From Nocardia brasiliensis NBRC 14402 (GTDB lineage Bacteria > Actinomycetota > Actinomycetes > Mycobacteriales > Mycobacteriaceae), in assembly GCF_000308475.2 (NCBI RefSeq), contig NZ_BAFT02000010.1:1-64000 (forward strand): a stretch of DNA of 64,000 nt, given 5' to 3'. Both the position numbers and the translations under genes were made by a program. Positions 31,391-40,564 of the stretch are shown one piece after another (the stretch's first letter is position 1; each line of letters starts with the position of its first letter). Under the pieces are notes generated by a model. It did not search any database. It was not told the origin of the DNA and saw nothing but the letters and a program-made list of their open reading frames with translations.

Positions 31391-33262
31391 GTGACTACTC
31401 CCCGCGAACCTTCCGGTCCCGACCGTGATCGGTGGGACGGTGGGGAGTATCCGCCGATCGAACGGCATCCCGGCTTCGACCGGTATCCGCCGCCGAATTC
31501 GCCGACGCGCCGCGGTCCGTTGCCGCCGTTGGATCCCGATCGGCTCGGCGGGTCGCAGGCCGAGACCCGGCGGCATCCGGCCGCGGATGCCGGGCTACCG
31601 CGGCGGCAGGATCCGCCGGGCCGGACACCGCGCCGCGTCTTCCCGAATCGCCCGCAACCGCCGCACGGACCCGAGCCGGAACTCGCCGCGCCGCCACCAC
31701 CCACCAAGCCGCTCCCCGAACAACCGGCGGCCGCCGACGCCGAACCGACCCAGCCCGGCCCGCAACGGGTGCCGCGCAAGCTGACGGTCACCCGGGTCGC
31801 CGCGATGCGCGGCCGCGAACTCACCGAGAAGGGCATCGCCACCTTCCAGCGCGCGGCGAAGGCCGACGGCGCCGACAAATCCGGCCTGACCGCGCTGACC
31901 TACGCGACGATGGCCAACTTCGCCCTCGACGCGGCGGTCGCGGTCGCCCTCGCCAACACCCTGTTCTTCGCCAGCGCGACCGCCGAGAGCAAGACGAAAG
32001 TCGCGCTGTACCTGCTGATCACGATCGCGCCGTTCGCGGTGATCGCACCGCTGATCGGGCCGATGCTCGACCGGCTGCAGCACGGTCGACGGGTGGCGCT
32101 GGCCACCTCGTTCGCGTTGCGCGCCGTCGTCGCGGTGGTGCTGGTGCTCGAATTCGACAGCTGGGCACTGTATCCGCTGGCCCTGTGCATGATGGTCGGC
32201 AGTAAATCGTTCTCGGTGCTCAAAAGCGCGGTGACGCCACGCGTGCTACCACCCGATATCGACTTGGTGCGCACCAACTCCCGGCTCACCGTGTTCGGTT
32301 TGGTCGGCGGCACGATCGGTGCGGGTGCGATCGCGGGCATTGCCGCGATGGCCGCCGGGTCCAACGGCGCGTTGATCTTCGCCACGCTGATCGCCTGTGC
32401 CGGAACCTATCTGAGCCTGCGCATCCCGTCCTGGGTGGAGGTCACCGAGGGCGAGGTGCCCGCGACGCTGAGCTACCACGGCCCCGACGCGCACACCGAA
32501 GTGCTCTCGCCGGACAAGGAATCCGCGGTGCCGCCGCGCAAACGCAGGCAGCCGCTGGGCCGTTCGGTGGTGACGGGCCTGTGGGGCAACAGCGCCATCC
32601 GCGTGCTGACCGGGTTCCTCACCTTCTACATCGCCTTCGTCGCCAAGGCCACCGAGCACCGGCCGGTGCAGCAGGCCGCGATGCTGGGCGTGGTCGGCGC
32701 CGCCGCCGCGATCGGCAACTTCGCGGGCAATGCCACCGGCGCCCGGATCAAGCTGGGCCGGCCGTCGCTGATCGTGCTCGGCTGCACGGCGGCTTGCGCC
32801 CTCGTCGCGCTGTTCGCGACGTTCACCAACAACCTGTTGGGCGCGGCGCTGGCCACCCTGGTCGCGGCGGGCACGAGCGCGCTGGCGAAGGTATCGCTGG
32901 ACGCGCTGATCCAGGACGACCTGCCGCCGGAGTCGATCGCGTCCGGCTTCGGCCGGTCCGAAACCGTGCTGCAGCTCAGCTGGGTGGTCGGCGGCGCGGC
33001 CGGCGTGCTGCTGCCGACGGACTACTGGAAGGGCTTCGCGGTGATCACCGCGGTGCTCGTGGTCGGGTTGGTGCAGACCTTCGTCAGCTACCGTGGCCAT
33101 TCGCTGCTGCCCGGTCTCGGCGGAAATCGTCCGCAACACGCGGAACAGGAAGTTCCCGCGACCAGGCCGATGCCACAGACTTCGAACGCGTACCGCAAGC
33201 CGGGGACCGCCGGGGGCGAGACGACACATATCCAACGAGGGATAGGAGATCCCAGCCAGTGA
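31391..33262 (+). CDS. MFS-type membrane protein with long basic N-terminus (Rv0876c-like)
   Basis: A 623-residue protein. The first 130 residues are a Pro/Arg/Gly-rich cytoplasmic extension, followed by a short linker (RVPRKLTVTRVAAMRGRELTE) and a 12-helix MFS-like domain with GPMLDRLQHGRRVAL between early helices. M. tuberculosis Rv0876c has the same combination and gene order next to Rv0875c and Rv0877; the substrate is unknown. GTG 31391 after TTGAGGAC is preferred to the upstream frame. Its stop overlaps a 23-codon ORF by GTGA. Confidence 0.82.
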   Translation: MTTPREPSGPDRDRWDGGEYPPIERHPGFDRYPPPNSPTRRGPLPPLDPDRLGGSQAETRRHPAADAGLPRRQDPPGRTPRRVFPNRPQPPHGPEPELAAPPPPTKPLPEQPAAADAEPTQPGPQRVPRKLTVTRVAAMRGRELTEKGIATFQRAAKADGADKSGLTALTYATMANFALDAAVAVALANTLFFASATAESKTKVALYLLITIAPFAVIAPLIGPMLDRLQHGRRVALATSFALRAVVAVVLVLEFDSWALYPLALCMMVGSKSFSVLKSAVTPRVLPPDIDLVRTNSRLTVFGLVGGTIGAGAIAGIAAMAAGSNGALIFATLIACAGTYLSLRIPSWVEVTEGEVPATLSYHGPDAHTEVLSPDKESAVPPRKRRQPLGRSVVTGLWGNSAIRVLTGFLTFYIAFVAKATEHRPVQQAAMLGVVGAAAAIGNFAGNATGARIKLGRPSLIVLGCTAACALVALFATFTNNLLGAALATLVAAGTSALAKVSLDALIQDDLPPESIASGFGRSETVLQLSWVVGGAAGVLLPTDYWKGFAVITAVLVVGLVQTFVSYRGHSLLPGLGGNRPQHAEQEVPATRPMPQTSNAYRKPGTAGGETTHIQRGIGDPSQ

Positions 33263-33330
33263 GCGAGCGAACCTTCGACCCAGCGGCTGTGCCGACGGCA
33301 GGCCCGCGCCGCGGCGAGGCAGCGGCGTGA
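33259..33330 (+). CDS. 23-codon ORF coupling the MFS and DUF2771 genes
   Basis: GTG 33259 overlaps the MFS stop as GTGA, is preceded by TAGGAGAT about 12 nt away, and runs 23 codons (begins MSERTFDPAAVP, ends GEAAA) to a TGA that again overlaps the next start as GTGA. It is in a different frame from both neighbours. It is either a translated coupling peptide or a true small protein; no family is recognised. The two identical 4-nt overlaps and the absence of another ribosome site for DUF2771 support translation. Confidence 0.5.
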   Translation: MSERTFDPAAVPTAGPRRGEAAA

Positions 33331-33839
33331 AGCGGCTCAACACGCGCACCGTCGTGGCGCTGCTCGTCGCCGGGCTGCTCGTCGTCACCGTCGCCTTCGT
33401 CGGCGTGCTCGTCGTGCTGGTCCGCAACGCGGACGAGAAGGATCCGGTGATCACCGCCTACGCGCACGGCAAGACCGTCACCGTCGAGCCATACGTGTAT
33501 TGCTCGGTGCAGATGGCGGATTGCCGCTACGGCGAGACCGTGCAGCTCGTGGTGCCGCCGAACTATCCGCTGCAGCTCTCGCTGCCGAAGCAGATCGCCG
33601 AAGCGCCGTGGCTGGCCCAGGTCGTCTACGCACTCCCCAACGGAGAACGGGTCGATCGCGTGATCAGCCACACCAACTACCCGCAGGGCGCCATGGCCGT
33701 CACCATCGAGTCCCGCCCCGAACCGGACCTGCGCCTCGTCGGCCTAGAACTGCAACTGCCGATCCTGGCCAAGGACAAGGACACCGGCAAGGAGTTCTAC
33801 CTCCCGCACGCCGCCTGGTCCATCAGCACGGCCCCATAG
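33327..33839 (+). CDS. DUF2771 membrane-anchored protein (Rv0875c-like)
   Basis: A 170-residue protein with one N-terminal membrane helix (about 9-32, TVVALLVAGLLVVTVAFVGV region) and an exported domain containing YCSVQMADCRYGE, a cysteine pair spaced seven residues apart, PPNYPLQLSLPKQIAEAPW and the C-terminal YLPHAAWSISTAP. It belongs to DUF2771, a mycolata-specific envelope family of unknown function, exported Rv0875c being the M. tuberculosis relative. GTG 33327 overlaps the stop of the preceding 23-codon ORF, so expression probably depends on translation through it. Confidence 0.8.
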   Translation: MKRLNTRTVVALLVAGLLVVTVAFVGVLVVLVRNADEKDPVITAYAHGKTVTVEPYVYCSVQMADCRYGETVQLVVPPNYPLQLSLPKQIAEAPWLAQVVYALPNGERVDRVISHTNYPQGAMAVTIESRPEPDLRLVGLELQLPILAKDKDTGKEFYLPHAAWSISTAP

Positions 33840-33886
33840 CGAACGGCCGAAGTCGCCAGCACCGCACCACTGATCGCCGCCAGCAC

Positions 33887-34119
33887 CACCACGGAGCGAG
33901 TCTTACCGGCGCCCGTCCACTCACGGCCGAACAGCACCACGACGAAGCGAGTCTTACGAGCGACCGTCCACTCACCGCCGAACGGAACCACCACGGAGCG
34001 AGTCTTACGAGCGACCGTCCACTCACCGCCGAACGGAACCACCACGGAGCGAGTCTTACGAGCGACCGTCCACTCACCGCCGAACGGAACCACCACGGAG
34101 CGAGTTTTACGAGCGACCG
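33887..34119. repeat. 51-bp tandem repeat, about 4.5 units
   Basis: Units begin at 33887, 33938, 33989, 34040 and 34091, each starting CACCACGGAGCGAG or a close variant. Units 3 and 4 are identical; unit 1 and the start of unit 2 diverge by substitutions only, and unit 5 is cut after about 30 bp. The strict 51-bp period keeps 17-residue repeats open in both orientations (for example GGEWTVARKTRS on the minus strand). Confidence 0.9.
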
Positions 34120-34210
34120 TTCGCGGCCGTCTCGTGTCTCAGCTGTCGAAGCGCATGCGCCGAAGGCGCGAGTCTCGACAGCTGAGACACGAGACAAAGG
34201 GGCCGCGAAC
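34119..34210. repeat. Giant inverted repeat (possible terminator or mobile element)
   Basis: Outer arms GTTCGCGGCC (34119-34128) and its complement (34201-34210), inner 20-bp perfect arms at 34130-34149 and 34175-34194 (the first begins TCTCGTGTCTCAG). The 25-nt loop itself holds the palindrome GCGCATGCGC and a GCGCC/GGCGC mini-hairpin. It begins exactly where the tandem repeat ends and lies 26 bp from the cspB stop. Confidence 0.9.
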
Positions 34211-34236
34211 CACGCCGCGGCCACGCGGCCAATATT

Positions 34237-34659
34237 TCAGTGATCGAGTTCGCGCGCGACGGCGCGGACTACCTCTGAGATGCGTTGCGCGGTCTTGCGA
34301 TCGGGGTAGCGGCCCTTGCGCAGGTCCGGCTGTACCGTCGCCTCGAGCAGGGTGATCATGTCCTCGACCATGCCGTGCAGTTCGTCCGGCGTGTGGCGGC
34401 GCGCGACGGGCTCCTTGCGGGCGCGCTCACGTTCTTGGCCCTGCCGGACCGAGGGCGGCGCCTCGAGCAGCTTCAGGCTCAGCGCCTGCGGGCCACGACG
34501 GCCTGCGGCCATGCCGAACTCGACGCGCTGCCCGGGCTTCAGTCCTTCGACGCCATCGGGCAGCGCGGACGACCGGACGTAGACGTCCTCCCCCTCGTCC
34601 TGGGAAAGGAAGCCGAAGCCCTTTTCGACGTCGTACCACTTCACCCTGCCGGTCGGCAC
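34237..34659 (-). CDS. cspB: Cold-shock protein CspB with C-terminal extension
   Basis: About 140 residues. The N-terminal cold-shock domain has the RNA-binding motif KGFGFLSQ and the RNP2-like DVYVRSS. The extra helical half contains [20 protein letters not shown] and [11 protein letters not shown], nearly identical to the extension of M. tuberculosis CspB (Rv0871, 135 residues), so it is this lineage rather than a short CspA. It should bind single-stranded RNA/DNA. GTG 34659 gives the family start [10 protein letters not shown]; the in-frame GTG 34668 is an alternative. It is divergent from the small membrane protein gene. Confidence 0.93.
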   Translation of the reverse strand: MPTGRVKWYDVEKGFGFLSQDEGEDVYVRSSALPDGVEGLKPGQRVEFGMAAGRRGPQALSLKLLEAPPSVRQGQERERARKEPVARRHTPDELHGMVEDMITLLEATVQPDLRKGRYPDRKTAQRISEVVRAVARELDH

Positions 34660-34860
34660 TGCGCTCACCCGTTCATCATCGAAAACTCGGACCCCGACGG
34701 CCCGAGCACACTGGTCCACGGAACCCGCTGCGGCACAGCGCCACGAGCAGGTTCTTTTCTCTTTGCGAAAAGAACGCGCCCTGCAGGGATGCGGGACGCG
34801 AGTGCCTACGAGTCTACCCCGGTGCGAATAACGCAAGCACATCAGTTTTACGGTCGTGCG

Positions 34861-35091
34861 GTGACGAACCCTTCCGCTCCGCCCCCGCCGCGCAAGCCGG
34901 GTGACTGGTTGCTACAGGTCGCGCTGAGCCTGTTCGCGCTGGGATTGCTGGCGATCTTCGCGATCTTCCTGATCCCGGTGTTCTCCGATTCGACGCCGGG
35001 GCTGTGGCTCTACTTCGGCGCGATGCTCGTGCCGCTCGGCCTGCTGGTCGCGGTGGTCTACGCGTTGCGCGCCGGCCGGCGCTCGCGCTGA
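34861..35091 (+). CDS. Small integral membrane protein
   Basis: A 76-residue protein with two membrane helices (about 19-41 and 49-68) after a Pro-rich N-terminus ([12 protein letters not shown]) and a basic tail. It probably corresponds to the small hydrophobic protein next to cspB in mycobacteria (Rv0870c region), but the match is weak. TACGGT ends 6 nt before GTG 34861, suggesting a leaderless message. Function unknown. Confidence 0.65.
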   Translation: MTNPSAPPPPRKPGDWLLQVALSLFALGLLAIFAIFLIPVFSDSTPGLWLYFGAMLVPLGLLVAVVYALRAGRRSR

Positions 35092-35156
35092 CCCAACCGC
35101 GTCCGACCGCCGAGGTACGAACCGGTTACCCGAGCCTTTCGTTACCGAATCCCAGT

Positions 35157-35172
35157 TGTGATCCTCGTCACA
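35157..35172. promoter_or_regulatory. CRP-family binding site upstream of rpfA
   Basis: TGTGATCCTCGTCACA is a perfect TGTGA-N6-TCACA palindrome, the consensus for cAMP-receptor-type regulators. In M. tuberculosis the CRP protein Rv3676 binds this type of site and activates rpfA. It lies 340 bp before the rpfA start and 66 bp after the small membrane gene. Confidence 0.75.
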
Positions 35173-35364
35173 TAACGGGGAGGTCACGGACCGGTGACGG
35201 CCCGACACTGGCCGGACGGCACTGCTTCTAGCTGCGGAGAAGGTCTTTCGCCCGCTCTGATACCGCACCGAGACCCGCTCGTACACGCCGGTTACCAAAT
35301 GGTGATTTTTCTCCGGGATCGACGTACGGTCTTATCCAGCCGGGACGACCGGCTACCACCGGCC

Positions 35365-36129
<765 letters not shown>

Positions 36130-36138
36130 GGTACTCAT

Positions 36139-36178
36139 GAAGAAGGGCCCCGCATCCGAGGATGTGGGGCCCTTCTTC
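36139..36178 (+). terminator. rpfA terminator
   Basis: GAAGAAGGGCCCC and its complement (13 bp) continue through CATCC/GGATG with a 2-nt loop centre, beginning 10 nt after the stop codon. Confidence 0.85.
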
Positions 36179-36204
36179 GTATCTGCGGACTTTCCGTCCG
36201 GAGA

Positions 36205-36402
36205 TCAGCGATTGATCACCGTGTTCGGGTGCATGTAGGGCAGCTGATCCGCCGGGACCGGAAACTCGGTGTCCTCACCGTACGGCGAGAGCCCACCGGA
36301 ACGGGTCGACGAAAGTTCGGTGACCGCGTGGTCACCATCGGCGACCTTGGGCCAACCGTTGTCGACATACGGTTTCTTCGATTTGTTCACCACGGCCCCC
36401 AT
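36205..36402 (-). CDS. Small conserved hypothetical protein
   Basis: About 65 residues from ATG 36402, with a basic start ([17 protein letters not shown]) and the distinctive C-terminal half [17 protein letters not shown] and [11 protein letters not shown], which I recall as strongly conserved in small mycolata proteins at this locus. No signal peptide, helix bundle or known domain. It lies divergent from the helicase-associated gene and converges on rpfA. A GTG at 36390 is an alternative start. Confidence 0.6.
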   Translation of the reverse strand: MGAVVNKSKKPYVDNGWPKVADGDHAVTELSSTRSGGLSPYGEDTEFPVPADQLPYMHPNTVINR

Positions 36403-36493
36403 TCTGGCATGTCCCGCTCGCCGAGCAACTTCGCCGCTGCCTATTAGGCTGGTAAGGATCGGCATGAGACGAAACGACTGATCTCGGGAGCAC

Positions 36494-38896
36494 ATGGGTA
36501 ACTCGTCGGGCACGCCCGAAACCAAGCCAAGCACCGAACCACCGGCCCGCAGCGCAAGTCCCGGGGCACCCAGGACCGGCAGAAGTCGCGGAGAGGCGGG
36601 CAAGCCCTCGACCTCCCTTGCCGGATGGCTCGGTGCACGTAGTGATGCCCAATTGGTGACGCTGCTCGAACTCCGGCCCGATCTGGCCGTGCCGCTGCCG
36701 TCCTCGATGGCGGTGCTCGCCGCGCGTGCCGAGCAGCGGGCCTCGGTGCTGCGCGCCACCGACGACCTGGACACCCTCGATTTCGCGATCCTGGAAACCC
36801 TTGCCGTGCACGGGGTGACACGTACCGAGAGCAACGGCGCGCCGCTGCGTCGGGCCGAGTTGCACGTGCAGCTGAACGAACGCGTGAGCGCCGCGGCGAT
36901 CGACGCGGCGCTCACCCGATTGACCGATCGCGCGCTGGTCTGGTTTGTCGAGGACGAGCTGCATCTGGTCACCGCGGCCGTCGAGGCGCTGCCGTGGCCG
37001 ATCGGCAGCACCACCGAGATCCCCGACGCCCTCACCGAACCCGAGGTGCGCACGGCGCTGCCCGAGCTTCCCGCCGCCGCCAGGGCACTGCTCGACAAGC
37101 TGGCCACCACCGGCCCGCGGGGGCGCACGAAGGACGCCGCACCGGGCACCCCGGCGGACCGGCCGATCCAGCAGCTACTCGCCCGCAGACTGGTGCATCG
37201 CATCGATGACGAGACGGTGGAATTGCCGGTCACGGTCGGCCAGGTGCTGCGCAACGAACCCGTGACGCACCCGCACGCGTTGACCCCGCCCAAGCCGAAA
37301 GCCAAGAAGCACACCTCCGCCGAGGTGAACGCGGTGGCCGCGGGTGAGGTGGGCGAGTTGCTGCGGCACTGCGCCGCGATCATCGACGCGCTCGGGCAGG
37401 CGCCCGCGCCCGCGTTGCGCGCGGGTGGCCTCGGCGTGCGCGAATTGCGCCGCGTCGCCAAGCAGACCGGGATCGACGAGCCGCGCGCCGGTTTGCTGGT
37501 CGAGCTGCTGGCCGCCGCGAAACTGATCGAAAAGGGTTTGCCGGACCCGCCGCCGGAGCTCGATTCGACCGACGATTTCTGGGCGCCGACCCCGGCCGTG
37601 GAGGCCTGGCTGGAGGCTCCACTCGCCCGGCGCTGGGCGGCCCTGGCCGTCGCCTGGCTCGAATTGGACCGGATGCCATGGATGATCGGCATGCGCGACG
37701 CCAACGACAAACCGCTCGCGGCGCTCGCGCTGGAGCTGCGTAACCCGCACGCGCCGCGCGACCGCCACGCCATCCTCGGCCTGCTCGCCGAGTATCCGTC
37801 CGGCAGTGCCCTCACGCCCGCCGATATCGGCCGCGTGCTCGCGTGGCGGCAACCGCGCTGGCGCAGGCACTTCCGGCTCGAGGCGGTCGAGCACACGCTC
37901 GCCGAGGCGGCCGCGCTCGGCTTCGTCGGGCGCGACGCGCTCGGCTCCGCGGCGCGGGCGCTGCTGCACGGCGAAGCGAGCAGCGCGGCCGACGCCGAGG
38001 CGGAGATGGAGGCGGCGCTGCCCGCCCCGGTCGACCATGTGCTGGTCCAAGCCGATCTCACGGTGATCGCGCCCGGACCGCTGACCGCCGAGCTACAGCA
38101 CCGGGTCGCGCTGGTCGCCGATGTCGAATCCGCGGGCGCCGCAACGGTTTACCGAATCAGCGAGACCTCGGTTCGGCGGGCGCTCGATGCCGGGTTGACC
38201 GCGGCGGAACTGCACGCGCTGTTCACCAAACACTCGCGGACGCCGATTCCGCAGGCACTCACCTACCTGATCGACGATGTGGCGCGGCGGCACGGGCAGC
38301 TGCGGGCCGGCATGGCGCAGTCGTTCCTGCGCAGCGACGACCCCGCCTTGCTGGCCCAGGTGCTGGCCGCCCCGGTGGCGGGCACGCTGGCGCTGCGCGC
38401 GATCGCACCGACGGTCGCCATCGCGCAGGCGCCGCTCGGCGAGGTGCTCGAGCAGCTGCGGGCGGCCGGTTTCGCACCGGCGGGCGAGGATTCGGCGGGC
38501 GTCATCGTGGATCTGCGGCAGCGCGGCGCGCGGATTTCCATCCGGCCCAATGCCAGGCAGCCGTGGCGGCCGACGCCGCCGAGCACCGAACAGCTGGAGT
38601 TGCTCGTCACCGAACTGCGGGCGGCCGAACGCGCCACCAGCGCCCGTTCGGCGCAAGCGGTCCGCACGGACGGCACCAGGACCAACACCGCCGCGACGCT
38701 GGCGCTGCTGCAATTGGCGGCGCGGGTGCGCCGACCGGTCAATATCGGCTACGTGGACGCGCAGGGCGTCGCGACGCAGCGCGTGGTGGAACCGCTCAAG
38801 GTGGGCAACGGCCAGCTGGACGCGCTGGACCCGGTGACGGGGGCGATCCGGCACTTCACGTTGCACCGGATCGCTTCCGTCGCCCTCATCGAATGA
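36494..38896 (+). CDS. Helicase-associated, XPB-linked protein (Rv0862c-like)
   Basis: An 800-residue protein that begins with a Ser/Pro/Gly-rich tail and continues with [31 protein letters not shown], typical of the Rv0862c family. The C-terminal third contains the helicase-C-like XPB/Ssl2 domain ending in [24 protein letters not shown], but no Walker A or DEAD/DEVH box is present, so it is not itself a motor. The family usually lies near the XPB helicase and may be its partner in DNA repair. ATG 36494 follows CGGGAG. Confidence 0.75.
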   Translation: MGNSSGTPETKPSTEPPARSASPGAPRTGRSRGEAGKPSTSLAGWLGARSDAQLVTLLELRPDLAVPLPSSMAVLAARAEQRASVLRATDDLDTLDFAILETLAVHGVTRTESNGAPLRRAELHVQLNERVSAAAIDAALTRLTDRALVWFVEDELHLVTAAVEALPWPIGSTTEIPDALTEPEVRTALPELPAAARALLDKLATTGPRGRTKDAAPGTPADRPIQQLLARRLVHRIDDETVELPVTVGQVLRNEPVTHPHALTPPKPKAKKHTSAEVNAVAAGEVGELLRHCAAIIDALGQAPAPALRAGGLGVRELRRVAKQTGIDEPRAGLLVELLAAAKLIEKGLPDPPPELDSTDDFWAPTPAVEAWLEAPLARRWAALAVAWLELDRMPWMIGMRDANDKPLAALALELRNPHAPRDRHAILGLLAEYPSGSALTPADIGRVLAWRQPRWRRHFRLEAVEHTLAEAAALGFVGRDALGSAARALLHGEASSAADAEAEMEAALPAPVDHVLVQADLTVIAPGPLTAELQHRVALVADVESAGAATVYRISETSVRRALDAGLTAAELHALFTKHSRTPIPQALTYLIDDVARRHGQLRAGMAQSFLRSDDPALLAQVLAAPVAGTLALRAIAPTVAIAQAPLGEVLEQLRAAGFAPAGEDSAGVIVDLRQRGARISIRPNARQPWRPTPPSTEQLELLVTELRAAERATSARSAQAVRTDGTRTNTAATLALLQLAARVRRPVNIGYVDAQGVATQRVVEPLKVGNGQLDALDPVTGAIRHFTLHRIASVALIE

Positions 38897-38905
38897 TCGA
38901 AGGGA

Positions 38906-39436
38906 TCAGGCCTGCGGCTTGGCCAGGCAGAAGGTGATCTTCGGCGCCTCGGAGATGAGCCGGAAGCTGGTGGCGTCCGTGCCGCACAGCAGTTCGTCGG
39001 CCTCGCCGTCGATCCGCTTCACCACCTTGAAGGTCGCCTCGCTGGACGTGCAGGCCACGTGCTTGTACCCGGTGGTCGTGCTCTCGTTGTAGCAGGCGTC
39101 CTGCTTGAAGTTGGGCGCGAGGCACAGGAAAGCGGTGGTGCCGCCGCCCAGGGTCTCCTCGTAGGAGGTGTAGTCGGTCGCGCATTCGACCTTCTTGTCG
39201 TTCGACTGCGCGACCTTGTACACGGCCTTCTCCGACGAGCAGTCGATCGGCTCGGTCTTGGCGTCGGTGGACGATCCCGTGATGACGTTGATGCAGTCGC
39301 CGACCTTGGCCTTGGCCGTGTCGGACTTGCTCGCGTCCTTGGCCGCGGAACAGCCGACCACCGTGACCACCACCGCGGCCACCGCTACGAGGGCGAGCAC
39401 CACACGTGCCAGCAACCTCGCTCCTGGAAACTTCAC
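38906..39436 (-). CDS. LppU/SCO3897-type lipoprotein
   Basis: A 176-residue lipoprotein with lipobox VVGC (Cys29). The exported domain has six cysteines, including VGDCINVITG, PIDCSSEKAVYKV, ECATDYTSYEET, LCLAPNFKQDAC, HVACTSSEA and LLCGTDATSF/FCLAKPQA, arranged as two repeats of a disulphide-rich fold, as in LppU/SCO3897. Function unknown, probably cell-envelope. GTG 39436 with GAGAGAGG 7 nt upstream is preferred over ATG 39466. It converges on the helicase-associated gene. Confidence 0.78.
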   Translation of the reverse strand: MKFPGARLLARVVLALVAVAAVVVTVVGCSAAKDASKSDTAKAKVGDCINVITGSSTDAKTEPIDCSSEKAVYKVAQSNDKKVECATDYTSYEETLGGGTTAFLCLAPNFKQDACYNESTTTGYKHVACTSSEATFKVVKRIDGEADELLCGTDATSFRLISEAPKITFCLAKPQA

Positions 39437-39544
39437 CTGAAAACCTCTCTCACCGAACACATTCACGCCGGTCGCGAACGCGGTGAGAATACCCGGACGC
39501 GCGACACGCCCGCATCAACTCCAGGGTTGATGCCCCGCCTCGGC

Positions 39545-39634
39545 TCACCAGATGGTGCCCCACATGCCGAGCAGCGAGTAGCCGAGGATGCTCGGGAGCA
39601 GACGGCCGAGCAATTGGAGTCCAAAGTAATTCAC
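39545..39634 (-). CDS. Possible 29-residue membrane peptide
   Basis: GTG 39634 is preceded by AAAGG at about 8 nt. The product starts MNYFGLQLLGRLLPS and ends LLGMWGTIW, forming one hydrophobic, Gly-rich helix. The frame upstream contains no better start. No family recognised; it could be a small membrane protein or a chance ORF. Confidence 0.35.
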   Translation of the reverse strand: MNYFGLQLLGRLLPSILGYSLLGMWGTIW

Positions 39635-39728
39635 TAGCAATGCCTTTCGCGCATGACCACAACGTGGACACTCGTCCGATACGTGGTCTCTGTCGGTTCC
39701 TGCGAGCAAGTCGTTACGCTTGGTCAGT

Positions 39729-40547
39729 ATGACCCTGGACGACATCGCCGTCGACCTGTACGGGCTCCCGCCGAACGAGTTCGTGCCGGCGCGCACCGCC
39801 CAGGTCAAGACCGCCAAGGACGCGGGCGACAAGGAACTCGCGGCCGCGATCGGCAAGTTGCGCAAACCGACGGTCACCGCGTGGACGGCGAACCTGCTGG
39901 CCCGTGCGGTGCCGGACGAGGTCGAAGCGCTGTTGCAACTGGGTGCCGCGTTGCGCACCGCCCAGCAGCGGCTGTCCGGCGACGAACTGCGCACCCTCAC
40001 CGGACAACGCCAGCAGGCGGTCAACGCGCTGGCGAAGAAGGCGGGCGCGCTCGCGGCCGAGCAGGGGCACCCGGTGAGCGAGAACGTGCTGCGCGAGGTC
40101 GGGCAGACCCTGACCGCGGCGCTCGCCGACCCGGAGGTCGCCGACCTGGTACGCACCGGCACCTTGGCCACCGCACAGACCTACTCGGGCTTCGGCCCGT
40201 CCGGTCCCGGCCTCGTGGCGGTCGACGATCCCCCCGCCGAACCGCCGCAGGACACCACAGCCGACGACGACGCACGCCGCGAATTGGACGACGCACTGGA
40301 AGCTCTCGAGTCCGCCCGCGCGGCAAAGGATTCCGCCGCCGAAGAGGCCGAGCAGGCGACGAATCGACTGGGCGACATCGATTCCCGGATCGCCGAGCTG
40401 AAAGACGCGCTCGCGCACGCCGAGCAGGAGCGTCAGTTCGGCCGCACCGCCGAGCGCGCGGCGCAGGACCGATTACGTACGGCCGAGCGACAACTCGACC
40501 GGGTCGAGCGGTGGGTGGCGCGGGCCCGCGAGCGCGTCGCGGACTGA
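39729..40547 (+). CDS. Coiled-coil hypothetical protein
   Basis: A 272-residue cytoplasmic protein. The first 150 residues are helical with conserved LYGLPPNEFVPARTAQ and KLRKPTVTAWTANLLAR. A short acidic linker (PPAEPPQDTTADDDA) leads to a long coiled coil (about 185-272) rich in Glu/Ala/Arg. This type occurs in other actinobacteria without a known role. TACGCT lies 8 nt before ATG 39729, so the message may be leaderless. Confidence 0.7.
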   Translation: MTLDDIAVDLYGLPPNEFVPARTAQVKTAKDAGDKELAAAIGKLRKPTVTAWTANLLARAVPDEVEALLQLGAALRTAQQRLSGDELRTLTGQRQQAVNALAKKAGALAAEQGHPVSENVLREVGQTLTAALADPEVADLVRTGTLATAQTYSGFGPSGPGLVAVDDPPAEPPQDTTADDDARRELDDALEALESARAAKDSAAEEAEQATNRLGDIDSRIAELKDALAHAEQERQFGRTAERAAQDRLRTAERQLDRVERWVARARERVAD

Positions 40548-40564
40548 CGACAGCGGTGCGCGGC

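Larger units (their letters stand above)
33840..34236. other. Gene-free convergent spacer carrying repeats
   Basis: This 397-bp space lies between the convergent ends of the DUF2771 and cspB genes. It contains a 51-bp tandem repeat and a very large inverted repeat, listed separately. Because 51 is a multiple of three, several frames stay open here on both strands; none has a convincing start or codon bias. Confidence 0.7.

Noticed and set aside
33887..34119. CRISPR array
   Set aside because: Repeat units are contiguous and 51 bp long with no unique spacers, and no cas genes are nearby.
33797..34224. Repeat protein encoded in the 51-bp tandem repeat
   Set aside because: Several frames on both strands remain open simply because the period is divisible by three; none has a ribosome site or a preferred frame.
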